From an uncultured Oxalobacteraceae bacterium (lineage in GTDB: Bacteria > Pseudomonadota > Gammaproteobacteria > Burkholderiales > Burkholderiaceae): DNA of 16,456 nt. Shown here piece by piece: positions 1 through 10,028 of this stretch. The stretch lies in contig CAMLIL010000111.1 of the NCBI GenBank assembly GCA_946480015.1, forward strand, positions 1-16,456. Reading direction: 5' to 3'. Position 1 is the stretch's first letter. The number at the start of each line of letters is the position of its first letter. The notes under the pieces are model-generated. The model was not told the origin of the DNA. It made no database searches and was given only the letters and a program-made list of their open reading frames with translations. A program made the translations under genes and the position numbers.

Positions 1-1
1 C

Positions 2-781
2 GATATCTACAGGCCATTGAACAATATGTTGAAAGGACTGCTGGGCGAGCATATTGTGGAACACTACGTCATTGAGCATAAGAAATGGGGGCTCGATTGG
101 AATATGCACGACATGATCGGCGCCGCAGGCGGAGGCAAAGAAGCCGGCTGGCAAAGCAAGCACAAGAAGCTTAACGATGACGGCGTACCGCTGTATCTGT
201 GCACGCCGAGCGCGCACGTTGTCCTTGGTGGAATTGATTCAGTTTGGTTTACCACCCGCTCGGCACCGCACGAATATGCAATCGTCGAAGCGAAGGCGCG
301 AATGAATGTGCCAGCTGATGTCATTGAGCTGCTTGGAGATGCAAATGAGGGCCCGAGAGCCACATCGGAACGAAAAACGAAGGTTCCGCGCAAGTCCAAG
401 GCTGGGAAAATGGGTGCACAACCTGTCCCGAAAAAGTCCACTCCCACGCAGTCGAAGGTTATGCAGATGAGCCATGGATGGATAAAGAAGCGGCTAACGG
501 AGGATTTTGACCTTTTAATATCGCGGATCGACGGAAACTATTCGCGGCACGTTTTTCTGGTTACACCGACCGAAGCCGAAGAACACGTGATAGCGGCAAC
601 TAAGATTCTAAGCGAGGGTCTGGTTGGCAATCCGCGAGATGCGCAAAAATATGCGACTGAACACGCTATTCATGCGATCAGGAAGGAATATGGTGACACT
701 GACCTTGACGCCGCAAACGAGAGGTATTTATCGCATGGACTGCCAAAACGCCCCTCCAAAATGAAACCGAGAAAACAATGA
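2..781 (+). CDS. PoNe-type polymorphic nuclease toxin, C-terminal part (5' end outside window)
   Basis: Predicted toxic DNase domain at the C-terminus of a secreted polymorphic effector. The frame is open to the left edge with no upstream stop, so the gene begins outside the window; the TTG at 17 is only the first possible in-window start and is unlikely to be real. Numbering from that TTG, the signature of a PD-(D/E)xK nuclease is visible: an N-terminal helix (KGLLGEH, 6-12), Asp74 in GGIDSVW, then Glu91-Ala-Lys93 in AIVEAKA. A basic linker (about 120-145) precedes the helix QMSHGWIKKRL and a final beta/alpha segment (FLVTP, 185-189). This order fits the PoNe family of antibacterial DNases, often delivered by type VI secretion. 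The delivery domain (PAAR, Rhs, MIX or other) is not visible, so the route is unknown. The adjacent PoNi-like immunity gene overlaps the stop by 4 nt and supports the call. GC content is lower than in the genes beyond 2.5 kb. Confidence 0.8.
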   Translation, partial: DIYRPLNNMLKGLLGEHIVEHYVIEHKKWGLDWNMHDMIGAAGGGKEAGWQSKHKKLNDDGVPLYLCTPSAHVVLGGIDSVWFTTRSAPHEYAIVEAKARMNVPADVIELLGDANEGPRATSERKTKVPRKSKAGKMGAQPVPKKSTPTQSKVMQMSHGWIKKRLTEDFDLLISRIDGNYSRHVFLVTPTEAEEHVIAATKILSEGLVGNPRDAQKYATEHAIHAIRKEYGDTDLDAANERYLSHGLPKRPSKMKPRKQ

Positions 782-1761
782 ATGCCAGTTTTAATGAAAA
801 ACGTCGCCAGCCATATATTTCCAAAGAAGCTTTTGATAATACAATCTCGTTCCTTCGGTCGGATAGACTCTTTTTGGAAGAGAAATTTGAGCGACAGCGA
901 GACCTACCGTATGAAAAGAGCTCAACGCTTGAGATTATTGCGGCAGGCCTACGAAAGGAGTTTCAGCTTCGCTACACGGCGGGGGCGGACTGCGCGGAGT
1001 GTGCTGAGTTCCTCACCGCCGTTGTCGTAGGCTATGAGCGCGCGGCGGAATCTGGACTGGACGTTCCAATTGATCGCTATCAGCCGGTTTTTACACTTAT
1101 CGATCCTATGGACGAATATGTCAATTATCTTAATCTATTAAGTGCTGCGGTCCTGCTTCATCGTGAAGACCTTGTTCCAAGGATCTTTGGATTGCTGGAA
1201 GGTACTGACTATGATGGCGTCGATCTGGTCATCGAAGAATTGTTAGATTTCTATCTCCCGGATCGCCCTTTGTTGGACGAATTATTATGGGGCAAGCCCT
1301 ATCAAATGTTGGTCCAAGCAATCGATGGCGATACCCCGACTGAACAAGCCAAAACCATGAAGAAATACCTAAGCAAATGGTATCCATCGATGAAGGGGCG
1401 TGCGCACTTTTGGGGGAAGCATGAAAAAATAACTCCAGAGTTCAGTCCGTACTTCGGATACTGGGCAATGTGCGCAGGCGCCTTCACCTATCTATACGAT
1501 ATCGACGATAGCTCCTATCGCGACGAAATCGTCTACCCCAAAGACATGGTTGACTACGCTCGAAGCATGCCACGGCGTCCTGTGAAACTTGTGGATGGTC
1601 GGCAAATGCTGCGTGTCGTCGGTGGCCAGCCATGTCCGCACGAAGGCATCTGGTTCACCCCGGCGAAAGCGGATAGCGCACACCGTTTTAAGGTTGGCGA
1701 AATCATGCCTGCTTTCGATTCATCGGAATATGGTATGACGATCTGGCAATTGAACGCATGA
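778..1761 (+). CDS. PoNi-type immunity protein (DUF1910-DUF1911) with extra C-terminal tail
   Basis: Predicted cytoplasmic immunity protein that neutralises the upstream PoNe nuclease; 327 aa. The ATG lies inside the toxin stop (ATGA), so the two are translationally coupled. Residues about 10-130 are a helical DUF1910-like segment. Residues about 145-262 match DUF1911, with the hallmark block FGYWAMCAGAFTYLYDIDD (226-244) followed by YPKDMVDYAR (253-262). Residues about 265-327 form an additional tail with GQPCP (283-287), WFTPA (292-296), GEIMP (307-311) and EYGMTIWQ (317-324). From memory such tails end several proteobacterial T6SS immunity proteins, but that was not checked here. There is no signal peptide or membrane segment, as expected for protection against a cytosolic DNase. 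A diverged copy of the tail lies downstream at 2265-2468. Base composition is lower in GC than the core genes, which suggests acquisition together with the toxin. Confidence 0.85.
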   Translation: MNASFNEKRRQPYISKEAFDNTISFLRSDRLFLEEKFERQRDLPYEKSSTLEIIAAGLRKEFQLRYTAGADCAECAEFLTAVVVGYERAAESGLDVPIDRYQPVFTLIDPMDEYVNYLNLLSAAVLLHREDLVPRIFGLLEGTDYDGVDLVIEELLDFYLPDRPLLDELLWGKPYQMLVQAIDGDTPTEQAKTMKKYLSKWYPSMKGRAHFWGKHEKITPEFSPYFGYWAMCAGAFTYLYDIDDSSYRDEIVYPKDMVDYARSMPRRPVKLVDGRQMLRVVGGQPCPHEGIWFTPAKADSAHRFKVGEIMPAFDSSEYGMTIWQLNA

Positions 1762-1762
1762 G

Positions 1763-2383
1763 TTTGGGGGGGTGGTCGGACTGCTGACTGCCGGCGCGGT
1801 GGCGCGGCCGTTTGACAGTTAAGTGACGGCGGCCGAACTGGCCGGCACCAACGGCGGCTCGTACATGGTGGCGAAGTATGGCAGCGCGTATCGCGATGAC
1901 GAAAATCTCGTCATTAAGGAGGAGCGCTACGGAAAACAGGTCTACTACGCCGCCAGCGATACGACTTCCGAAACCAATTCCCCGGTCACCCTGCTGATGC
2001 GAAAGCACGGCAAAGGACTTTGCGAAGTTTTAGCCACGCCGCCCATCGCCAACCTCAAGGCCTTGGGATACGACAAGCAGGGACGCCCGGTGGCTTTTCT
2101 CGCCAAGGACCAGGGGACGACGTCACGCGAATCTTACTTACGCATGGGATCGCTTGACGGGAAAATTCACGCCAACGACGTGCAGGGAAGTCACCTGGGT
2201 CAACAAGAAAGCAGTACGCAAGAGCGTCCCGTGCGAAAATTTAATCGAATGATAGAGTCGCATCGTGACAAAGTATTCCGCGCCGTCCGTGACAATCGAA
2301 AGTGGCCAACATATCCTGCGTGTCGCCGGAAGACATGCATGTCCGCAAGAGGGAGAATGGTTCAGTCCGGCGAAGACCGATAG
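1763..2383 (+). pseudogene. Decayed hypothetical gene between immunity gene and orphan immunity tail
   Basis: Not recognised. The longest open stretch runs from a GTG at 1823 to the TGA at 2383 (186 codons). Directly upstream in the same frame, 1763-1819 reads FGGVVGLLTAGAVARPFDS and is cut by a TAA at 1820-1822. That piece is hydrophobic and resembles the end of a signal peptide, so the GTG is probably not an original start but the first codon after a nonsense mutation. Codons 1823 to about 2150 look protein-like (YGSAYRDDENLVI, LCEVLATPPIANLKALGYD). After about 2265 this frame merely reads the immunity-tail remnant out of phase, so the last 40 codons are probably not genuine. The simplest reading is a secreted or lipoprotein-like accessory or immunity gene inactivated by a stop and fused to other debris. 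A short functional ORF from 1823 cannot be excluded. Confidence 0.45.
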
Positions 2384-2468
2384 CCGTCGATTTTCCAAAC
2401 GGCGTGAAATCATGCCATCGTTTGACGCTTCCGAATACGGGGCGACAATCTGGCAGTCAATTGCTTAG
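2265..2468 (+). pseudogene. Orphan copy of the PoNi C-terminal tail
   Basis: A 67-codon frame (GTG at 2265 to TAG at 2468) clearly homologous to residues about 268-327 of the immunity protein at 778-1761. Over the last 47 residues, aligned without gaps, 28 are identical, including CP, WF, PAK, EIMP and EYG-TIWQ. DNA identity is also visible, for example CTGCGTGTCG in both copies. In-frame stops at 2250-2252 and 2253-2255 cut it off from any upstream domain, and no Shine-Dalgarno sequence is obvious. It is best read as the 3' remnant of a second immunity gene whose body was lost or frameshifted. It could be expressed only if the GTG is used, which seems unlikely. Confidence 0.65.
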
Positions 2469-2483
2469 TCAACCTTGATCTAA

Positions 2484-2843
2484 TCAATTGAGCTTGGCGT
2501 TGGCCAGGAAGGCCCAGGCCACCGAGATGATCACCATGCCGGTCAGGGTGACGCACGACCAGGTGAAAAACCAGGCCGACAGCACGCTCGCCTGCAGGGC
2601 GCGCTCGAACAGGCAGCCCAGGCCGAAATCGAAGGCGGTGAAGAACGACCAGCGCCGCAAATAGGTGGGGAAATACTTGCACATGCGCCGGTTGTGCTGC
2701 ACGGCGGCGTGGCGCTCGTACAGGTCGCGCGCGGCGCTGGTGTCGCGGAACAGCCAGTCGAAAAACAGAAAGCGGTACAGCAATGTGGAGAACGGCATCT
2801 CCGCTGCGGCCAGCTGTGGCTCGTTGTCGGTGTGGTGTGTCAT
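2484..2843 (-). CDS. Small two-helix inner-membrane protein, unknown function
   Basis: 119 aa and not assigned to a characterised family. The ATG at 2843 is preceded by GAGG about 6 nt upstream on the coding strand, so the start is well supported. The N-terminal half is soluble and rich in aromatic and Arg residues (YRFLFFDWLFRD at 23-34, RKY/YLRRW-like motifs at 56-65). Two predicted transmembrane segments follow at about 66-85 and 90-114, with a short charged loop (ER) between. It lies 65 bp downstream of, and co-directional with, the GGDEF-EAL gene, so it may be its distal operon partner. A TATATA-like box in the gap (around 2899-2904) could also give independent expression. It is the first core-like gene after the toxin debris. 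Function is unknown; a role as membrane partner of the c-di-GMP protein is speculation from position alone. Confidence 0.75.
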   Translation of the reverse strand: MTHHTDNEPQLAAAEMPFSTLLYRFLFFDWLFRDTSAARDLYERHAAVQHNRRMCKYFPTYLRRWSFFTAFDFGLGCLFERALQASVLSAWFFTWSCVTLTGMVIISVAWAFLANAKLN

Positions 2844-2908
2844 GTGGAACCTCGCGTGCAGATGTCGGCCCGGCCGGCCGCGTCGGTGCTGGAACGACTA
2901 TATACCGA

Positions 2909-5863
2909 TCAGATTTCCGGGGTATTGCCAGCTCGCAACTTCGCGGCCGCTTGGCGGGGCAGCGGGCGCGGCTTGCCGACCCAGTAACCCTGGGCGTAGT
3001 CGACGCCGATCTTTTCCAGGTTGGCCAGGATGGCTGGGTCGCTGACGTATTCGGCGATGGTCTGGCGGCCCATCTTGTGGCTGATGTCGTTGGTGAAACG
3101 CACCATTTCGAAGTCCACTTCGCTCGATGCCATGGTTTGAATGAAGGAACCGTCGATCTTGATGAAGTCGACCGGTAATTGCTTGAGGCAGGAAAACGAG
3201 GTCATGCCGGTGCCGAAATCGTCCAGCGAGAACCGGCAGCCGCGCGCCGACAGGGCTTCGATGAAGCTGATGGTGGTGTTCATGTCGGCAATGGCGCCGT
3301 GTTCGGTGATTTCGAAGCACAGTTTGTTGGCCGGGACTTTGGCATGGTCGATCAGGTCGGCCGCGTATTTGTGAAAGCTGCGGTCGGCCAGGGAGCGGCG
3401 CGACAGGTTGATGCTGCACAACTGCAACTGCTCGGTATGTTCGGGATTGTCGGCCAGCCATTCGAGCGTGTGCATCAGCACCCAGCGGTCGATCTTGAGG
3501 ATCACGTCGTAGCGTTCGGCTGCCGGCAGGAAGCTGGCCGGGCCGATCGGGCGCGCGGCGCCGTCGCGCAGGCGCAGCAGGATTTCGTAGTGATGCGCCG
3601 CCGATGCCGGGCGGCCCAGGGCCACGATGGGCTGGCAGTACAGCTCCAGCTGGCCGTACTGGAAGGCGTGCGACAGCCGCGTGACCCAGTGCATATCGCT
3701 GCGCCGCTGTGCCAGTTCGACATCGCCGTGGTGGTGCACGTAAACCCGGTTGCGGCCCCGTTCCTTGGCCATGTAGCAGGCGTGGTCGGCGCGCCGCATG
3801 GTGTCTTCGAGGCCGGCCGTGCGGGCGTCGATCGGGGTCACGCCGATCGACACGCCCAGCTGGAACAGGCGGCCGCTGCAGACATAGCGCAGGTTGCGCG
3901 TCGCGTCCAGGATCTTGTGGGCCACGCTGAGCGCGTGATCGAGGTCGCAGTGCTCGACGATCAGGGCGAATTCGTCGCCGCCCAGGCGCGCCAGGGTGTC
4001 GCGTTCGCGCACGTGCTCGGCGTAGGACTGGGCCAGCTGCTTGAGCAGGGCGTCGCCGGCCGGGTGGCCGCAGGTATCGTTGACGATCTTGAACTGGTCC
4101 AGGTCGAGGTAGAGCAGGGCGGCGTTGACGGCGCTGCCGGGCGCGTGCGCGCGTTCGATGGCGCGCTGCAGGCGCACTTCGAATTCGCGCCGGTTGACCA
4201 GCCCGGTGAGCGCATCGTGGCTGGCTTCGTAGCCGAGCCGGCGCAGCAGGCGCTTCGCTTCGGTGACATCGTGCAGTACCAGTACCGCGCCGATCAGTTC
4301 GCCACCGGAGAGCGGCACCGGCGCCAGCGCGTGCTCGACCGCGTGGCTGGTGCCGTGCGGGTGGGCGATCGATAGCGGCGGCAGGTTCTTGACCACGCGG
4401 CGCTCGTCCAGGCAGGTGGCCAGCGCGTCGCGCAAGGTCTGCGCCGCGTGGTCTTCCTCGAAGCTGAGCACGTCGCACACGTGCTGGCCCAGCGCGCGTT
4501 CATGGTGGAGCCCCACCAGGGATTCGGCGGCCGGATTCATGGACGTGACGGTGCCGTCGCGGTCGACCGTGATGACGCCGTCGGCGATCGCGGCCAGGGT
4601 CACCAGCGCGCGTTCCTTCTCCATGGCCACCGACAGCTGGGCTTTTTTTAGTTCGGTAATGTCGTGCGCTACCGCCACCACAACCCGTTCGATGCCGTCG
4701 GTATCGACCACGCGTTCGGTGGTGACGGCGAGATGGGTCAGGTGGCCGTCGGGCCGCAGGTAGGCCAGTTCTTCGGTGGGCGGCATGGCGCCGTCGCCGC
4801 GCACCCGGCGCGTGAGCGGCAAGTCGGTGTTGGGAAGGGGCTTGCCGCTACTGTCGAGAAACTGATTGTTGGGGTAATCCTTCCATCCATTCATGTGGTT
4901 CAGGTCCTGGTCCATCATCGCGGTCATGGCGACATTCTGGTAGACCAGCTTACCGGTGGGTAGCTCGGCCAGCACCACTCCGGTCGGCAGCTGATCCAGT
5001 ATGCTGGAAAAGCGCGTGCGTTCCTGTTCGAGCTGGCGGATCAGGCTTCGCTTTTCCAGCTCGGCCCGTTTCAGGTTGTCGATCGCCACGCACACGCCCA
5101 TGAATTGCGGCGGCTGTTCCGGGTCGCCGTAGTGCCAGTTGGCACGCATGAAGAACCACCGCGCCTGGCCGTCGCGGCGCAGCAGGCGCAGCTCGATTTC
5201 CAGGGGGGCGGCGTGCGAATCCGCGCGCGCCAGTGCAAGCCGGGCGCGCAGGGGAGCGCGGTCGTCGGCGTGCACGCGGGAAATCCAGTCGTCGAGCCGC
5301 TCGGCCTGGCTGGCGCCGGTGTAGCCCAGCAGTTCGCGCAGGTGGCGCGACATCTCGATCTGGCCGTCGCCGGTCAGCTTCCAGGTGCCCGATTCGGCGG
5401 CCTGGAGAATCAGGTCGATTTCACGGTTTTCCATTTCGCATTGCTCCAGCATCTTGTGCCGGCTCAAGTCCACCGTGACCTTGGAGAAGCCGAGCAGCTC
5501 GCCGCTGTCCGAGCGCAGCGCCGTGAGGACGATGTGCGCCCAGAACAGGCTGCCATCCTTGCGTTTGCGCCAACCTTCCTCGGAATACACGCCGTCCTGG
5601 GCCGCCTTGTTTAAGTTGTGTTCGGGCAGGCGCGCCGCGCGGTCGGCGTCGGTGAACAGAAAACCCAGATGCTGGCCGAGGGCCTCGTCGGCGCTGTAGC
5701 CCTTCATGATCTCGGCGGCTTTGTTCCACACCGTGATGATGCCGTCCCGGTTCATCAGGAATACCGCCACGTCCTGGATGCCGATGACCATCAGCCGATA
5801 GAGTTCGGCCGCTTCGTGCTGGGGCAGTACCGAGGCGAGAAAGCGTTCGGGCATGAGGCGCAC
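2909..5863 (-). CDS. PAS(x4)-GGDEF-EAL dual-domain cyclic-di-GMP signalling protein
   Basis: 984 aa, cytoplasmic, no membrane segment. Four PAS/PAC-like sensor modules are visible at about 20-135, 150-268, 284-407 and 418-535, then GGDEF (about 540-705) and EAL (about 730-965). The cyclase motif GGDEF (628-632) is intact and is preceded at the canonical 5-residue distance by an inhibitory I-site, RERD (619-622). The phosphodiesterase residues are present: Glu760 (EIL in place of EAL), Asn819, Glu851, Asp881-Asp882, Lys902, Glu938 and Gln958 (AQGY). Both activities are therefore possible, and which dominates cannot be read from sequence. The motif usually written AEGVE is AEYVS here, keeping the first Glu only. 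Start choice: a GTG at 5863 or an ATG three codons later at 5854; neither has a strong ribosome site. It is divergent from a hybrid histidine kinase, which suggests joint control of a lifestyle switch (inference). Confidence 0.93.
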   Translation of the reverse strand: MRLMPERFLASVLPQHEAAELYRLMVIGIQDVAVFLMNRDGIITVWNKAAEIMKGYSADEALGQHLGFLFTDADRAARLPEHNLNKAAQDGVYSEEGWRKRKDGSLFWAHIVLTALRSDSGELLGFSKVTVDLSRHKMLEQCEMENREIDLILQAAESGTWKLTGDGQIEMSRHLRELLGYTGASQAERLDDWISRVHADDRAPLRARLALARADSHAAPLEIELRLLRRDGQARWFFMRANWHYGDPEQPPQFMGVCVAIDNLKRAELEKRSLIRQLEQERTRFSSILDQLPTGVVLAELPTGKLVYQNVAMTAMMDQDLNHMNGWKDYPNNQFLDSSGKPLPNTDLPLTRRVRGDGAMPPTEELAYLRPDGHLTHLAVTTERVVDTDGIERVVVAVAHDITELKKAQLSVAMEKERALVTLAAIADGVITVDRDGTVTSMNPAAESLVGLHHERALGQHVCDVLSFEEDHAAQTLRDALATCLDERRVVKNLPPLSIAHPHGTSHAVEHALAPVPLSGGELIGAVLVLHDVTEAKRLLRRLGYEASHDALTGLVNRREFEVRLQRAIERAHAPGSAVNAALLYLDLDQFKIVNDTCGHPAGDALLKQLAQSYAEHVRERDTLARLGGDEFALIVEHCDLDHALSVAHKILDATRNLRYVCSGRLFQLGVSIGVTPIDARTAGLEDTMRRADHACYMAKERGRNRVYVHHHGDVELAQRRSDMHWVTRLSHAFQYGQLELYCQPIVALGRPASAAHHYEILLRLRDGAARPIGPASFLPAAERYDVILKIDRWVLMHTLEWLADNPEHTEQLQLCSINLSRRSLADRSFHKYAADLIDHAKVPANKLCFEITEHGAIADMNTTISFIEALSARGCRFSLDDFGTGMTSFSCLKQLPVDFIKIDGSFIQTMASSEVDFEMVRFTNDISHKMGRQTIAEYVSDPAILANLEKIGVDYAQGYWVGKPRPLPRQAAAKLRAGNTPEI

Positions 5864-5946
5864 ATTCCGGATGGTGTGAAAGCGTCAATTTAGACGTAGC
5901 GATCCCGGCAAAGTTCCCAGCGTGAGCACATTTGCCATGCGCACAA

Positions 5947-5975
5947 TTGACAATCCAACTAGCTCCCCCTACATT
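5947..5975 (+). promoter_or_regulatory. Sigma70-type promoter for hybrid kinase gene
   Basis: A perfect -35 TTGACA (5947-5952), a 17-bp spacer, then TACATT (5970-5975), which matches TATAAT at four of six positions. Transcription would start near 5982, giving a leader of roughly 40 nt to the ATG at 6021. This makes the upstream possible starts at 5922 (GTG) and 5937 (ATG) unlikely, since they would lie ahead of the transcript. Confidence 0.6.
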
Positions 5976-6020
5976 GTCACGCTGACGCTTCGCGCCGGAC
6001 CCTCGATCACTGCGACCTGG

Positions 6021-8434
<2,414 letters not shown>

Positions 8435-8438
<4 letters not shown>

Positions 8439-8860
8439 GCGGCCCTTCGGCCGTGTCGTGCGGGACGCTGGTGCTCAATACGGCCGGCCAGCTGCTGCTG
8501 TGCCATGTCACCAATACGCCCAAGTGGGATATCCCGAAAGGCATGCGCGACGATGGCGAGAGCAGCCTGGAGGCGGCCATGCGCGAACTGTACGAGGAAG
8601 CGGGGCTGCGCTTCGGGCCCGGGCGTTTCGAGGAACTGGGACTGTTCGACTACCGGCGCGACAAGCGCCTGCACCTGTTCGTGGTGCGCGCCGGCGACGA
8701 GGTCGACCCGGCACGCCTGGTTTGCACCAGCTTTTTCCCGCATCCCGCCACCGGCGAGCCGACCCCGGAAACCGATGGCTTCCGCTGGGCCGGGCGGGCC
8801 GATATCGGCCGGCTGTGCTGGCCGAATATGGCCAAGCGCCTGCTGGCGCTTGACTGGTAG
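8435..8860 (+). CDS. Nudix hydrolase
   Basis: 141 aa, predicted cytosolic pyrophosphohydrolase acting on a nucleoside diphosphate linked to another moiety. The complete Nudix box GX5EX7REUXEEXGU runs from Gly36 to Leu58, with Glu42, Arg50-Glu51 and Glu54-Glu55 as metal and catalytic residues. The preceding WDIPKG (31-36) is typical of small bacterial members, including diadenosine-polyphosphate-type hydrolases, but the substrate cannot be fixed from sequence. The ATG at 8435 overlaps the kinase stop (ATGA), so translation is coupled. The frame is open further upstream to 8315, but that part reads kinase coding sequence out of phase. It converges on the aldo/keto reductase gene with a 22-bp gap. 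Pairing with a hybrid kinase is unusual enough to hint at a link to a signalling nucleotide, but that is inference. Confidence 0.9.
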
Positions 8861-8882
8861 CAGTCGGGCTCAGGTTTTGCTG

Positions 8883-9890
8883 CTAGGCCGCGGCGTGCTG
8901 CAGGGCCAGCGCGGCGTCGATGGCGGCCAGTTCATCGGCGCTGAAGGCCGGCTTGCCGAGCGCGCCCAGGGCGTCGTCCAGTTGCGACAGGCGGCTGGCG
9001 CCGATCAGTACCGAGGACATGCCCTGGTGGCGCAGCACCCAGGCCAGCGCCATCTGCGCCAGGGTCTGGCCGCGCTGGGCGGCCAGTTCGTTGAGCTTGC
9101 GCACGGCGGCCAGTTTGGCCGGCGTGAGGTCGCTCGGCTTGAGGAAGGCGGCGCGCGCGGCGCGCGAATCGGCCGGCACCTCGCCGCCCAGATAGCGGTC
9201 GGTCAGGATGCCCTGGGCCAGCGGGGAAAAGGCGATGCAGCCGATGCCTTCGTGCCCCAGCACGTCGAGCAGGCCGCCTTCGATGCGGCGCTCGAGCATG
9301 CTGTAGCGCGGCTGATGGATGGTCAGCGGGGTGCCCAGCTGGCGCAGGATGGTGGCGGCCTGGCGCGCCAGCTCTGCCGGATAGTTCGAGACGCCGGCGT
9401 ACAGCGCGCGGCCGCTGCGCACGATGTAGTCGAGCGCGCCCATGGTTTCTTCCAGCGGGGTGTCGGGATCGGGCACGTGGTGGTAGAAGATGTCGACGTA
9501 ATCGAGGCCCATGCGCTTCAGGCTCTGGTCGCAGCTGCTGACCAGGTATTTACGCGATCCGCCTCTGCCGTAGGGGCCGGGCTGCATGATGTAGCCAGCC
9601 TTGCTGGAAATGATCAGGTCGTCGCGGTGGGTGTGCAGGTCCGAGGCCAGCACGCGTCCCATGGTTTGCTCGGCCGAGCCGGGCGGCGGTCCGTAGTTGT
9701 TGGCCAGGTCCAGGTGGGTGATGCCGCGGTCGAATGCGCCCAGCAGCAATTCGCGCCCGGTGGCGTGGCGGTCGACGTCGCCGAAGTTGTGCCACAGCCC
9801 GAGCGAGATGCTCGGCAGTTGCAGGCCGCTGCGGCCGCAGCGCCGGTAAGGCTGCACTTCGTAGCGGTGGGGCGCGGGAACGTAGGGCAT
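8883..9890 (-). CDS. yghZ: Aldo/keto reductase, YghZ (L-glyceraldehyde 3-phosphate reductase) type
   Basis: 335 aa, predicted NADPH-dependent TIM-barrel oxidoreductase. It closely follows the E. coli YghZ/Gpr pattern: SLGLWHNFG (29-37), DLANNYGPPPGSAE (61-74), SSKAGY (95-100), PGPYGRGGSRKYL (105-117), LKRMGLDYVDIFY (124-136) and IAFSPLAQG (219-227). The catalytic tetrad is Asp61, Tyr66, Lys97 and His138. YghZ-type enzymes reduce L-glyceraldehyde 3-phosphate and detoxify aldehydes such as methylglyoxal; the true substrate here is unproven. The start at 9890 is chosen because GGAG (plus-strand 9896-9899) sits at the right distance and an extended -10 lies just upstream. The frame is open to 9956, but that extension would span the promoter. 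It is monocistronic by appearance and converges on the Nudix gene. Confidence 0.92.
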   Translation of the reverse strand: MPYVPAPHRYEVQPYRRCGRSGLQLPSISLGLWHNFGDVDRHATGRELLLGAFDRGITHLDLANNYGPPPGSAEQTMGRVLASDLHTHRDDLIISSKAGYIMQPGPYGRGGSRKYLVSSCDQSLKRMGLDYVDIFYHHVPDPDTPLEETMGALDYIVRSGRALYAGVSNYPAELARQAATILRQLGTPLTIHQPRYSMLERRIEGGLLDVLGHEGIGCIAFSPLAQGILTDRYLGGEVPADSRAARAAFLKPSDLTPAKLAAVRKLNELAAQRGQTLAQMALAWVLRHQGMSSVLIGASRLSQLDDALGALGKPAFSADELAAIDAALALQHAAA

Positions 9891-9933
9891 GTAGTCTCCA
9901 GGTGTGGGCGGTGGTACCGAATACTGCGGCGCG

Positions 9934-9942
9934 ATTCTAGCA
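9934..9942 (-). promoter_or_regulatory. Extended -10 promoter of aldo/keto reductase
   Basis: On the minus strand, TGC-TAGAAT (plus-strand 9942 down to 9934) is an extended -10 element with five of six matches to TATAAT. No convincing -35 lies at 16-18 bp. Transcription would start near 9927, about 37 nt ahead of the ATG at 9890. The direct repeat CATGGC at 9941-9946 and 9954-9959 overlaps it and may be a regulator site, though this is weak. Confidence 0.45.
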
Positions 9943-10028
9943 TGGCAATTTGTCATGGCCGACTGGCCGGCTCCGGCAATGTCCGGAGACCGTGCGGCCG
10001 GATGGCGGCGGCGTCGGCGTTCCGGTAA

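Noticed and set aside
17..19. TTG as genuine start of the toxin gene
   Set aside because: The frame stays open to base 2 without a stop and the reading continues sensibly upstream (DIYRP), so the gene extends beyond the window.
3179..4375. A 398-codon plus-strand frame opposite the GGDEF-EAL gene
   Set aside because: It is antisense to intact GGDEF and EAL motifs and has no independent motif.
8858..8885. TAGCAG/CTGCTA inverted repeat between the convergent Nudix and reductase genes as a bidirectional terminator
   Set aside because: A 6-bp stem with a 16-nt loop, made largely of the two stop codons, is too weak.
9971..9988. CTCCGG-N6-CCGGAG hairpin downstream of the DUF5985 operon as a terminator
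   Set aside because: The stem is only 6 bp and no T-run follows on the minus strand, so an intrinsic terminator is not supported.
8505..10028. A 507-codon plus-strand frame spanning Nudix and aldo/keto reductase genes
   Set aside because: It covers two well-supported genes out of phase or antisense, and no domain is visible.
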